DNA from: Apus apus
Taxonomy: Eukaryota > Chordata > Aves > Apodiformes > Apodidae
Length of the DNA stretch: 64,000 nt
Assembly: GCF_020740795.1 (NCBI RefSeq)
Contig: NC_067287.1
Coordinates: 13,407,501-13,471,500, forward strand
Direction: 5' to 3'
A program made the translations under genes and the position numbers. Of the stretch, positions 1-13,100 are shown piece after piece. The notes below the pieces were generated by a model. The model was given only the letters and a program-made list of their open reading frames with translations. It searched no databases and had not been told where the DNA came from. Within the stretch, counting starts at the first letter, position 1, and each line of letters starts with the position of its first letter.

Positions 1-147
1 CACCATCCCTGGATGTGTTTAGGGGTTGTTTGGATGTGGTGTTGGTGGATATGGTTTGGGGGAGAACTTTGTAGAGTAGGGATGATGGTTGTACTCAGTG
101 ATCCCAAAGGTCTTTTCCAACCTGAATAGTTCTATGATTCTATGATT
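1..147 (+). repeat. CR1 LINE 3' end, truncated by the window edge
   Basis: The segment reads as the last part of a CR1 retrotransposon in forward orientation. It has the CCATCCCTGGATGTGTTTA-like stretch, then the AAAGGTCTTTTCCAACCTGAA block, and ends in two copies of the short ATTCTATG tail repeat at about 131-147. CR1 elements are the dominant LINEs of birds and are usually 5'-truncated, as seen here. The element begins left of the window, so its full length is unknown. Confidence 0.9.
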
Positions 148-3100
148 AAAGACAAATACATGGCTTGTATCACCCCCTCGAGAGGGGTGATATGTTGACA
201 AGTACAGCAGAGGATAAACATTCAGAAACACAGCTGTGGGAATAGAAAAGGGAATTCTATTTCTGGTCTCAAATCAAACCTCCAAACCCCAGTATTCCAG
301 AAGTGAAAAGATGTCTAATTGTGTTATTGGGATTGACAGATATATAGATCAAAGTAAAACAAAGTATTCAAAGGAGCTGGGAAAGGATTTTTTTCCCAAT
401 GTACCACAGCTCAGAACCAGTCAGGGATCAAAAGCTAGTGTTTCAGAAGGTAGCAAAGAGGCTGTGAAGAATTTGGCTGGCTACATCACTTGTGGGACCA
501 ACTTCTGTTTCCACTCAAACACCCTTGGCATTATGTTTTGAAGTATTCCTATGCTGGTCCAGATCTGCCTAAAACTTAGGTGGGCTCTTTGTGGTGGCAG
601 ATGTGGGAGAGGAAAAAAAAAAAAGCAGGTGATTACATTTTTATCACTGAGCTATTTCATTTTCACATCCTGGGACTAGTTGTACAAGCTCCCTCAGTTC
701 TAACTGGATGTATCAGAAGTTGATGATAAAGAGTGAGCATCCTGTGCAATAAAAGGGAAAATCCTTGTCTAAACAGGACTCCTTAAGTATAATAATAAAA
801 AAAAATCCTGGATCTGAATGTGCTCTGCAGTCTCTCCTGATGCTAATAGACACATATCCAGATGAAATGGATGCTGGTGGAAAATCTGGGTACTAGCATC
901 AGAGGGCTGGGAAGCAAAACCACGTACAGATTCTGGGAAAATTGATTCATGCTGAACTCTGTTGTTCTGCAACTAGTCTACTGCTATTTAGAACTGCTTT
1001 GGGTGTATCCACATTGTGGAGACAGACCCTATACCACATTGCATTTTAAATTGCATTACAGACATCATTGTGGTGCAATTTAGTGAAATCAGAACAAAAC
1101 TCAAATATAAATGCACTGCCTAGCCTGGGATTTCTTGCCTATGCATACAAACCAAACTTGTAGCCAGGACAATTGTGCATTGTCTATAACTAATACAGCC
1201 TTTATCTTCAAGAGCTCTACTCCTGCAACTAGTTAGCTGTAGTGAAAGGAAGGTAGCTATAGTGAATTAAGATGTCACATGTCTTCATAATACAGCTAAT
1301 TAGCACTATTTCCCTTCAGAATTGCAAGCAGCATGTCTCAGGAAAGGGAGGATACCAGTAAAGGCAATGCTGTAATATTTAACAGACTTAATCTATCTGA
1401 CCCTGGTAACATTTACAATCCTTCATATCCTTACTGCAAAGGTAATGATTCTTGACAGCAGGCAGAAGTTGGGACTATTTCACTGAGTCAGTCAGCTGCA
1501 CACTGCTCTGTGATGGGAGTATTTTATAACACTATGACTTTCCAACTCACTGCACCTAAAGATACGTTTTCCTCTCTCATTAGTAGCTGTGAAAGGTACA
1601 AACAGAACATGAGCTGCTCTGGCAGGAGCAGGTCAGGGAGCAGAGACTCTGTTGATCAGGTCTTTGGATTCTGTTTTACTTTGTGGAATACAACTTAAAT
1701 GTTTATAATCCTGTCTCAGAGACAGACTTGGTCCTGGCTCTTGCTGGCAAGACTGGGAGGCAGAGCACAATGGTGTTCAGAAGATTTTGCTTTGGTGGAA
1801 ATACCAGGAAGATAATTGCTGTTTAAATATTCCATTTTACACATAGCTAGAATGATACATGGAACACGACATACCTGGAACAAGAAAACAGAAAGATCCT
1901 AGGCATAAGTGTCTCTATGAATCAGAAGTGTTGGCTGTAACACATACAGTGGTCTGTGATGAGCACTGAGAGTGTTGGTACAGAGGCAGTGCCCAAAGAA
2001 CTGGAAATACATACTTTGCTTAAGAAAAGCCAGCATTGTTACCTGCTAAGGCTGTTCCAGAAACAAACCGTGGGTATTAAAATGATAATTTCTTGGCACC
2101 TGCAGAGTTATTCAGAAACAGAAGTGTGTGATTGATGTCTTCACAGCCTCAGTGAAGCATATGCACGAGTCTGGGTTCCTTTAGTGGTGCATACTGCAAG
2201 GATAGGTCTCCTGCCTCCAGTAATTTTAACTACAAGGATCAGATTATGCCAAGAGAAGCTGGGCAAAGGAAGTAAAATCAGGGATACCATAATATTTTCA
2301 GTGAAAGTTCTATATTTCATGCATTTAAAGCCTATGAAAACAGTACACACTCCCAGCATAAGCACAGACTACAGATTTCACCCTGACTCAAGTCAGCTGA
2401 AGACACCCCATTTCTATGGCAGAGTTATCAATAGAAATAACTGGATTAAATGTTGCCGAAATGCAAGTTCAGTGTTAAAGGGAGATCTGTTTGGAACATA
2501 TTGAATTAATAGAAACCCAAATGGTTGAAGACTTGCCTTATTTGGTGTTATAACCAAAGCTCAGATCCAAATCTGTGCTGTCTAGGGAAAGAAAACTCAT
2601 GCTGATAATAGTAGTGAAAGATACATTCTATTAACGCAGAAATAATTTCTCTCACCACTGGAAATCCAGCATTTTCTTTACCTTTCCTTACTGAGTGCCA
2701 GTTTGCCCAGTTCTTTGCTGAAGAGCTGAACACTCGAGTCCCAGCCTATAAAGTTTCTAATTAAAAAAAATCAAATCTATCTAGCTACATTTTTTTTCCA
2801 CTCTCAAAGTGGCATCTGTTTGTTTTTTTTTCCTCAGCCAGAAAATCATAGTTAAAATACTTAAGGTCCTCATGAGAAGATGGGATCACATGTAGCTGTA
2901 ACCCACACAGCATTTTTCTTGGACAGCATGTTTAACTGGAGAAAAATAACAGCTTCTGTGTGGGAGCTGTTAAAGTCTTACAAGGAATGTGTGAAGCAGA
3001 GAACAGCCACAGTAAACCAGAGCTGTTTTCTATAAGCCAATTGCCATGCTGAACCAGGTGAATTATGTCTGCCTTGACACTGTGGTATGTGTCTGTGTAG

Positions 3101-3993
3101 GAGGGGAGGGGTCTTATCCCACACTGTCTTCTTGGGGAAAAGCAGAACACATTCAACCAGTGAACCATCCATTTCTATTATGGCAGTCACATAAGGATCT
3201 TACAGTACTTTAAGAACCATTACTGACCTGTTCTTCAGGCTGTACAGGTCTTAGACTGGATATCTTGCAGCTTTAAATGTAGCTGGATCAACTTGTGTGG
3301 GCTACATCTTTGCAAATAAATTAAGTTTTGATGAGATGCCCTCTCAGCTCAAAGTCTAAAGAAAACAGTACCATCCAGAGTCTCATTCCTGTTTAAGCAG
3401 TAAGTGTGATCAGGAACAGACATGTTTATTTACATCTTTTACTAGCATCTCTTTATTTAAGTGCAAGCTTTTCAGGTCAATAACTTGTTCAGGATAGTTA
3501 CTAAAGTGAAATCTGGATTACCATAGTGTCAGGTTCATTTATACAGCTACTGCCACTCCAATTATATGTTGCCGGTGATGTCTGATGTTTATACTATATA
3601 CAATTTCCTTTAGCTGGCTTGAGGCATAAGCATTCCATCTGCAAAGGTAAGCTCCAAAGAAAGATACCTTTCAAAGTAAGCATAGAAGACCTACACAGCT
3701 GATGCAGCATCCAAAGATGCAGTTGCCATGTACAGCCACTCAAAAAAAAAAAAGTAGATGTCATCCTCTAAGAGCTGCCTAAAACTGCAATCACATTCCA
3801 GGTCTGAACACCAAAAAGCTAAATACCACAGGTTCACTAGCATTGGACCAGATCATACTATAAACAATAAGAATTCCAGATCTTTTCTCATCCACCAAAT
3901 AACTCTACATGAGGAGAAACTTCTGTGAAATCCTCAAGAGAAATTCCAAGCCAACCAGCATTCTATGAAAAGGAATGTATGTTGGTGTACAGA

Positions 3994-4023
3994 AATATAT
4001 ATATAGATATATTTTTTTTTTTT
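3994..4023. repeat. (AT)-rich simple repeat followed by poly-T
   Basis: An alternating AT tract with one GA interruption runs directly into a T run of about 12. It is a simple low-complexity sequence likely to be length-variable. Confidence 0.85.
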
Positions 4024-7000
4024 CCCCAGAGAGGCTATTGTTTGTATCACAGCCTCCTCAAGAGGGTGTTACATCCTTTTTAAGTCTCCTCATGAAACAT
4101 TAATCAAACCCAAAATAGAAACTGCTGATTTTTCCCCTGCTAAAAGGTATTCCCCAAGGAAAAAATAAAAACAAGGGCCTGAGAGGTCTGTGGATTGTGG
4201 TAAGGAAAACATGCTACGTGCAAATGAACAAGTGTGAAATATTATGACAAAGAATGTGCAGGGCAGGAGCTGTGTGATGGTTAGACTGCCTGCAAAAGCC
4301 CATTATCACAGTAGTTTGCTTTTGTATATCACAAATCACAAGGGAAGACACAAGGATAACACTTCAGAAGACTGAAACTGATAATCTACCTTCTGAACCA
4401 GAAATTGTTAAATGCCAAGAATGGTTTGCATTCATCAGATGTAATCTCCTCACTAATCTGGAGGTGATAACAAAGACTGATCTCACATGTAACATCTGGA
4501 GAATCACATGGGAGCCAATAAACTGGAGAGTCAATCAAAAAGCTGGAAGCTGCATTTGGAGGAGCAGGCCATGTTATCCATTAGGACAAAGGAAAACTTA
4601 TCATGTATTATGATAACTACTTATTGGGTAGCTTGTCATAGGTAATCTAGACTAAAAGTTGAGAGCAGCCATATCAAGTCTAACAGATAACCAGGTGGTT
4701 TTCAGAGAGCAGCTTCACAGATGAGTGACAACAACTAAAGAATCAGGTGAAAATGAGTCACAGTATCCTCAGCTCAAAAACAGAATAAAGTTCTAATAAA
4801 TATAAATCCTTCTCTCATGTGATTTTTTCATCTAAAGTTAAGAGGAGAATGATTTAAGCTTAGGAGAATTTACAGAACAGCACTGGAACTAGCAAGGACT
4901 GGTGTTAGTTTACAGATCACTTTGATATTCTGATTTGCTGCACACAGATAACAGTATTTAATTGACTGAAGACTTACAGGACAGGAATACTGTTACTAAG
5001 TACACTGGCCAATCTTTCAGTTACTTATTTTCCTTCATACGAAGTAGCAACTAAAATGAACAGCTTATACAGGAAAATGCACACAGACAGGAACAGTAGC
5101 CCAGGTGAAAGAAAAATTTAAAAAAATAAAAATTAACAAACCTGGTTTTGCTCCAAGCTTATCCATGGTAACACAGCAAGTCAGGAACAGTGAAAAAAAG
5201 CTTCATTTGCACAAAGGCCAGCAAAACAAGAAAAAAACAACCAAACAAAACCATATTAAATGTCTTTTCTGTGCTTTCTCTTTTTTCCAAATCAGACATT
5301 TAAGTTAGCAGCAAGTTCTCTCTCCCTTAAATTTCCCCCAAATTGATTAAGTGATTCCTTGATCATACAGGTCACCTGAGTCTTGTTTCCTTTCTAACCT
5401 GCACATTTGATAAACGTTAAGGACCATTCCTAAGGATGTGATCAGTGTTAACAATTTTACACAAAAATCAAGACCTCAATTGTTATGTTTACTATTGTTA
5501 GTGTAGGGAGAAGAGTCTGTTAAAAACTCTGAACTTAAAATCCCTGTTCTGTTAATAATGACCACAAAGACAATGTAGTCCTGGCCTACCTCCTACCCAA
5601 AAACCCCAGTGCTTGAAAAGTTCAGCCTGGTTCTTTCATCTTTTCTTTGTCCCTGCTATTGACCACGGTATTTCTTGCTTTATTCTGGGAAGCTGTCTAT
5701 GGTGCAAAATGTAGGCAATGCGCAAACTGAAATAAAGCTATTTATTGCACAGAGGATGCCAAAATTTATAGCTGTAAATTTTAATGAGGAGATGCTTGAT
5801 TTCTGTTCCATTGGGATTGCAGGGAGTAAGTTAATACAGAGAGAAAAAAATAAACAGAGCAACCAAGTTTGTCTGTGTAGGACTTCACCCATTTAAATGG
5901 CTGTAACAAACCTGGCTGCAGTCAACAAAAAAAAACAGCTTTCTGTTTTTCAGAGACTACATGTCTCAGCTCTAACAACCTGCATTCCCAAATTACTGTA
6001 GGTCCAGGCAAGGAATATCAGAATGGGTTTGTTAGGGAAAAGTTTGCTGCTTTCAGGTTGTGTTAGAATCAATCTGTCTAGGAAAGACATGCCAGACCAA
6101 CAACACCAGCTGAGCATTCATCCACTGTCTTTCCCTTGCCAAAGTACCAGGAGAGACCTGGAGAGCCTCTTTCTCCAGCTTGAAAATCTGTGCTGAGCTC
6201 CTGCTGTCCAAAATTACTGTTTAGCATCTAGTTGCAAGAATTGTTTTGATTACATATGCTAGCAGTCAGGCTGTGACTAAGTGACTATTGGCAAAGGTAT
6301 TGAACTAAAGCCTAAAAGAAATAGAAACTTTGGTATGGACTCCCATGTGGTTTGGATCAAGCGTAAAAAGAATAAAAGCTCTAAAGCAAATAAAGCAAAA
6401 CTTCAAGTTTCCCACCCTATCTAGTCTCTTGTAATCAGAGGTGGCAATCAGGATTGTTCAGCTGTTGGATGGTATCAAATACTACCTCAAACAAAGGCAA
6501 TGAAAAGATCTTTTGAAAAGCAGCAGAGAAAAATAAGTGCATTTGGGTTGACATAATCAGTTCTTGATAAACAACACATAGACCACTTTCAATTAAAAAT
6601 CTTTTCCAGGAGGTCACTAAGACTGCAGTTGCTTAAACTAGGTTTTACTCTTCTTCTCTAGGGTCATCTGCTTAGACTTGTCCAGGTAGAGACTCTTTTT
6701 CCTTTTGAAAAACAGATTATCCACCATTCTTCCTTATGGTGATCTTACATTAATACTGGTTTAAAATAGCTGGGGATTTTATGCAACAGCTAGATACCCT
6801 GAGCATCTTTCAGCCAATGTTAGACACAAGGTTCCAACCAGTAGCTGGGTCAAGATCACTGTGGGGAGAGCATGACAAGAAATGTGATTGCCTGGTTATT
6901 GTTGCATTGTTATGGACAAGAATGATTTCAAAATTAATCCTGAATTCTATCAAAATCTCTTCTGCCCAGTGAAGGTCTTCTGTTCAGGGGGAGGTGTCTC

Positions 7001-10000
7001 ATGATGACTTAAAATGCTCTTCCACTTCAGTCACCCTGCCATGCACACGTCATCTCACTCTTCCAACCAAGCTGCTGGCTTTTTATCTCTCCTCCTCGCA
7101 AGTGACCCTTTCCCACAGCACTGGCTGCTGGGCTCTGTACCACATGTGCCTATTTCCATCAGCTGCCAGCCAGCCCTGTGCACCAGCCCTCTGAAAACAA
7201 GCAATCATTGCAAGAGGCAGTTCTAACCCCCCACCTTTTGGGGTTTGCATACAGCACTGCTAGAAGAGGCACCAGCAGAGCAGAGTTCAGGCAACAGGAA
7301 AAGGTATCCCTGTAGTTTGCAGTTAGTGGTTTGTCTGCTTGTAGCATGGCCATTGATTAGCACGTGATGAGAGAGCAGGGTGGAGCATTAGCTGGCCAAA
7401 AGCAGCACAGGCTTAGCCCCGTCAGCTCTCCAGGGGTCACTTCATTTTGTCATCATAAGCAGCATCTTATGCACTTACATGGTGAGGGACCTGATTAGTT
7501 GTGATTAAGGAATTTGGAACAGCCCAAAGGGTTTTCTACCTGATAATTACTGTTAGGAGAAGGGCTTCAGCTTGATACCTTCAGAGCATCCCCTGTGGGC
7601 AGGGAGGGAGGAAGGGCAGCTGGCAGCACTCTGTCCCTTGCCCATTTTTCACCCACCAATGCTGAGTCTGATCTGGTTCCCTGTGAAGGGCTACGGGACA
7701 GACACTCCTCACTTATTTCCAGCCACCTTTTCCCAAGTAGCGTTCTGCATTCAAGAATCATGAGGAAATAATTTGCCTCAGCAGCTTTGCCTGGGAAGTG
7801 TTATCTTTTGCAACCTTTAATTTCTCTTTATTAAAATTAATTGCTTTTCATCTGAACATGAGGCTAGAGAGCCACATCTCTGCCCTGTTTACTAAAGCTT
7901 TACACTGACCCAGAAAGCTGCTTCTCCTCCATTCCTTTCCCAAGTACTAACTCAATTTCACTATAAACCAGTTCTTTACAGTTCTGTAGCCCTCCACATT
8001 TTGTGGAAAATGTTTGACAGAGGGTGGCAAAAGATTTGGAGGGGATACTTCCGATTTTGCACAGTACTTTGGGTGTCATTATCAGAGAGTTCATTTAAGC
8101 TGAAACCTGAAATAAAGTATTAGCAGATACTAAAAATGCTCTTGGGGTTTAAAAGAGTGAAACTTCAACACATTCTGTTTAAATACAATTATATAAATGA
8201 CTGAAATTAGCTGTATGGGCCATTAACAAGTTAAAAACGAAAAAAACCCTCCTCTACACGGTCCTGCTGCTGTTACAGAACCTTGCTTAAACAGTAAGTA
8301 TGCACAGCTGAGAGCAGGTAAGATTACGCACTTCAAACTGTAAGAGTGGGGTAAAACTTAGACAGGAAGCCCCAGTTCTGTCTGTCGGAAGGTGCTGGAC
8401 ATTGTAAGGACAAATTCTGAAGCAGAGAATGCTATGTCTTCTTATGGAGATCACCACACCATGCTTTTGTACGTACCGTGTATAACTCAAATTTCCTGGA
8501 AAGTCTAATCATTAATTAGAGAAGCTTCTGAGCACACTAAGTCCTCCTGCAAACTGTCCCTGCTCATGAAATAACATGGTGCCTTCTGACATGTGGCATC
8601 AGTCGCTTTAGTTCCTCCAGTGCTACTGCCCTCCAAGGGAATGACTGACAGAAAAGTGTAGTTTTGAGAGACATACTTGGGAGTGCACACTGTGCACTTC
8701 CCACTCTGATTGCCACCATCCACCAAGCTTCTTGCTTCTGAAAAGCTGGCATTGCTATAACCTGAGCAGTGCACACAAGATGATGTGCTCTTCCTGTGGT
8801 GTCTCCAGTGTCATCTTGGGGTTAAATCTGGATCCTTCTGGGCTTCCTTTGGATTTTAATTAGATGTTACCCTCTATCATGGACTAGCCACTTGGTCACA
8901 CCATGTCCCACAGGCACGAAACCCAACTGTCAGCCTGACAGATGAGGAGAAACACACAGAATTTCTTTACCAGCCTATCTTCAATCTCAAATTAATCCAG
9001 CTTTAACAAAATCTCAAGTAGATGAGAAGATGAATATCCACTTCATTAATTGTCTGCCTGGTCTCCCAGTGCATGGTCCTTATAAGCAGGAAGGGGCAGG
9101 ATCACTTGGAAGACATTAAGCTACAAGCTGTTTGTAAACAAATTTTGTCTTCCTCCAAACAGAGAAGTGCTTACTGCTGCTTGGCATCCAAATTCAGGAT
9201 AATTATAGTGACCTCCCAGCTGTCACCAACAGAAGTGCAGGAAGGCAGATTATACATATGAAGTTCTTTACAGTTAAAGCCACCATATGTCCAGGTTCCA
9301 CTGGACACATTTCACAAAGCCAACTTTCTCCAGGCTGAAAAAAAGACTTGGGCCATTTGTCCTAAACTTGTGTTTAGTCTGGTCAACGCTTGGACCAGAG
9401 CCATGAAGTGTGCTCAGATGCCCTGTGTGGTGGCTTCAGATATGCCGGAATTGCCATGTTTGTGCTGTGCAGCTGCTGAGGCACAGCCTGAGGAGCCTTG
9501 GAAAACCAGAAAGAGAGGGAGGCTCAACCTTAGTGCTGGCAGCTTTCAGCAAGAGAGGGAACCAAGAGCTCTCTCCTGCCTGCAGCTCTTGAAGGCAGCT
9601 CCCACCATGGGGCAGGAGGGTTTTTTGGGCAGGTGGTAAGAGTGGTCTTCAGCAAGAGGCTGCTTCTCCAGAGAGGAGCTGATGTCCTGTATCACTGCTG
9701 TGAGGAGTGGGGAGACAGCCCTGCTCCACAGCCTCTGTGCAGAGCCCCATGCTAGGGCCTGGCAGCCACAAAGTTCTTGTGAACCACAGGTTATTAAAGC
9801 GTTAGCTAAGTCTTGATTAGAAAATTATTTCTGCAACACACTGCTTGTAGCTCAGCTAGAGGTTCAAGAAGGTATTTGACTGTAACTGTTGGGATTCAAA
9901 TGGCAAACTCCATTCTTCCAGTTCTAGAGATTCATAGGAGATACCCTATAGATGTGTTACTGTAAAATGATATCACTTCCCCTCATCATGTCTCCATTAA

Positions 10001-10086
10001 AAGACTCAAGCTGGTGACCCTCACCCTGGTCAATTCACCAGGAACTTTTGGAATGCTGAGTCTGGAGAAATGTTTGTTTAATCTTT

Positions 10087-10102
10087 AAAAAAAAAAAAAA
10101 AA
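10087..10102. repeat. Poly-A tract (A16)
   Basis: There are sixteen consecutive A residues. No recognisable retrocopy or SINE body precedes it, so it is called only as a homopolymer. Confidence 0.85.
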
Positions 10103-13100
10103 GACAAGGAAACAATTAGAATATGCAAAGCTTGACTTTCTCTCTAGTGAAACAACACAGACATTTTAAGAATTAAGCAGTTTCATAATGTTTGTAGAGG
10201 GAAATAAAAATTTATTGCTCCTACTCCTTCTAATAAGGCACAGGGCAAAGCATGGGGACTTAAACAATTTTCCTTCCTTAGGGAAGGAAAAAAAGGGGTG
10301 CTGCTACAGGAGTGGAAGAACAGATCTGTAACTCCCTAGACAATATTTACAGTACTGCAGTGGGACCTTGGTTAAGGAAGGAATGAGTCAGGGTTTTGGG
10401 CCTCATTTGGCAAACCAGTATTTTTGCACACAAGGAACCCAAGTATGTACAGGACTGTGGTTTAAGAGAGACCCTTCAAGCCTGACTCAGTGAAAGCTGA
10501 ATTGTGCAACTCTGACTCATATTTTAGTATCACTCATGCTCTAATTTAAATCAATGGGAGTATTTTTACTGATGTGAGTGGGAACAAGATTAAGCCTTTG
10601 CTCCATTGTGATTCCCTTGGAGGATGTGGAATTAGGGTAAAGTTAGCTGATGCTCATTAGAAGTATCAAAATTAGGCATCCAAAAGCAAGCGTTCACGTC
10701 TTCCCCCTCCCTCAGAAAAAATATGTGAATTGGCAGCAATACATTTATTTAATTTCTCTAGATAGATGCATGCTTGAATTAAACTCCCTCGAAGTTATGA
10801 GTATTCTGCTTTTGTATCTATTCAAGAGAAAGGCAAAGTTGATTCAAGATGTAGAGCTAAGAGACTGAAACTCTGCCAGCTCCTACAAAGTGCTGAAATT
10901 GATACAAAATGTCTGGAGCTGATTTTTCTTTGGATGCTGCAGACAGATCGCAGATGTGTTGGTTTCTGCTCTGTAAATGAAGGACTGACTGCAAGATTAC
11001 AGATAGCTGGTTTGTACTTGCAGTATTTAGGAACAAAGAGGGGAAAAGAAATCCGAAGCATGAGCAGCAGATAGTATGAAAAGCAAGAAAAACAGAGCCA
11101 ACACTGACAGCTGTACAGCAAATATAAGAGCCTGATCCTACCCCTTAGTGGGAGTGCCACACTGCTCAACATCAAATGGACTGAAGTAAGGCATGGCATA
11201 GGTAGGGAAGAGGAAAGAATTAACATCAGCCAGATGGTGATGGAAGAAATGTAACATTTATCTAGCTTTGTTTTTCTGATACAATTTCAAGGTGTTTTTT
11301 TCATACAGTGTGATAGAGCATCTATTACCAAAATAACTATTCAATTTTAACAAAAGTAATGGCAGATCCCAACAAATCACCTGTCAGATATAGAACTGTT
11401 TTACACGTTGCCTCATTCCCCCACTGACTTTCTCGTATTGGTATGAAGGATTTACCTTTCTGAGGGGCATTGACCAATATAGCTCCTAGGGCAGGGTAAA
11501 TGTGGTCATGCTGGTGGATGACTGCACGTCCTGGCTTCATGTCACTTAGCAACCCACTTAGTAACAGGCATGGTGGGAAGGGTTGAGCTTAGTCCTCATA
11601 GGAGTAGGAAGTATAGGAAGAAACCCTAATTTAGTAGAAGCTGAGTTAGCTCCTCTTCCATCCAAAACTCAACAGAACACACATCACATTTCCTTTTTTT
11701 TGGGTAATTATTTTTCAAGTCCAAACTTCACTGTCTTTCATTAGTTTTTTATAGCATAGATTAAGAGGTACTCTTGCATGTTTGGCAAAAGTAGTTGAAT
11801 CTGCATGACATACTACATTACAGTTTCCCCAGCAGCAACTCCACTTCAAAGAAGTTTGAGGGCATAACCATAGAAAAAATTAAGTTGGTACACCTGAAAG
11901 GGGTGAAGCACCCTTATTTGGGTCTTGAACTCAGACAAAACTCTTACACTGGCTTTGCTGCTGGAGCAGTCCTGACATGGAACCATCCCCTTAGTATCAG
12001 AAAAGCCTTTTCACAGGGGCAGCTAAGAGCTTTTTGCTGTGAAACAGGATGAGATGACAAAGCTGTAAGGAAACACAGATTTGCTTACCTTGAAGCCTCT
12101 GTAAGTGAGATCCTGCTTTGATTGTACTGCCAGATGTCAAAGCAATGGTGAATTACCAACCCAAACAAACTAATGTGGGAGCAGGACGGGGGAGGAGGTG
12201 TGAAGTGCTGACATATATATAAGCATTTTATAAAATGCACTTGCTCTGTAAAGAATAGGTCCCAAAAGACTCCTAGCATATTCATGTACCTGCTTGGACA
12301 GCATGGTCTGTGCAGGGATGTGCATGCTGGTGCAGACACCATTAGATACTTCACCTTGTAAGAGTGAGTTATAATGAAAGAGTATTTGGACATTTTCTGC
12401 AGGAAGCATAGAAATGTATTTGGGATTGGAGACAAGAGAGGTGGCAGATGAGAATTGTTCACAATATTCACTGCGTTTAAGCTCCTCACAACTGTGGGGT
12501 AGGAAAATGGGCAAGGGGCTGTTACTGCTGCTCTGTAGAGGGAGGGAAGTGGGCAGAGACCCAGAGGAATGGATTTGCTTGCCCATGGTCCCACCTGTGG
12601 AAATAATAGATATTATAACCCAGATAGGAAGATGCCTTCTCAACTAATAAGTTAAGCAGGATGAGAAGAAAGCCATGCACAGGGACCTCAAAGCTTGAGC
12701 GATGAAACCACACACATGTTCTCATGGATTCATGTTGAGGCAGAGCTCCAGCGTGGGCTCTCCTCAGTTTAGAAAGGGTCATCTTTATCCCACCTTTCCC
12801 TGTGCAGCAGCCTGAGGTCCTTAATGGCATTTATCTTCTTCACTAATTTCAGGAAATCTGTGGACACTACATACATATCAGGTTATTTCCTTCCCTCTGC
12901 CAACTGGTTTAAATTTGGGTGATGCAGCTGACAGTGATAGGACTGGGAGGAGAAGGACATGGATGTCAGACAGTGCTGCTGCATAAGCCTGTTTTCAAAA
13001 GGAAACATGACTAAAAATTGAGCAGTCTGGTGTTATATATTGCTGATTATCAGAAGACACCATCAAACCTCTGCTGATGAGGAGCAGGATAAAAACATGT

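Noticed and set aside
10822..11226. A 134-codon minus-strand frame rich in Leu, Ser and Cys
   Set aside because: It overlaps a degenerate dispersed repeat and shows no family motif. The hydrophobic look follows from the T-rich strand.
12085..12643. Two overlapping minus-strand open frames of 169 and 157 codons
   Set aside because: They are in different frames of the same DNA, have no recognisable domain, no promoter context and no clear splice structure. Chance frames are the simplest reading.
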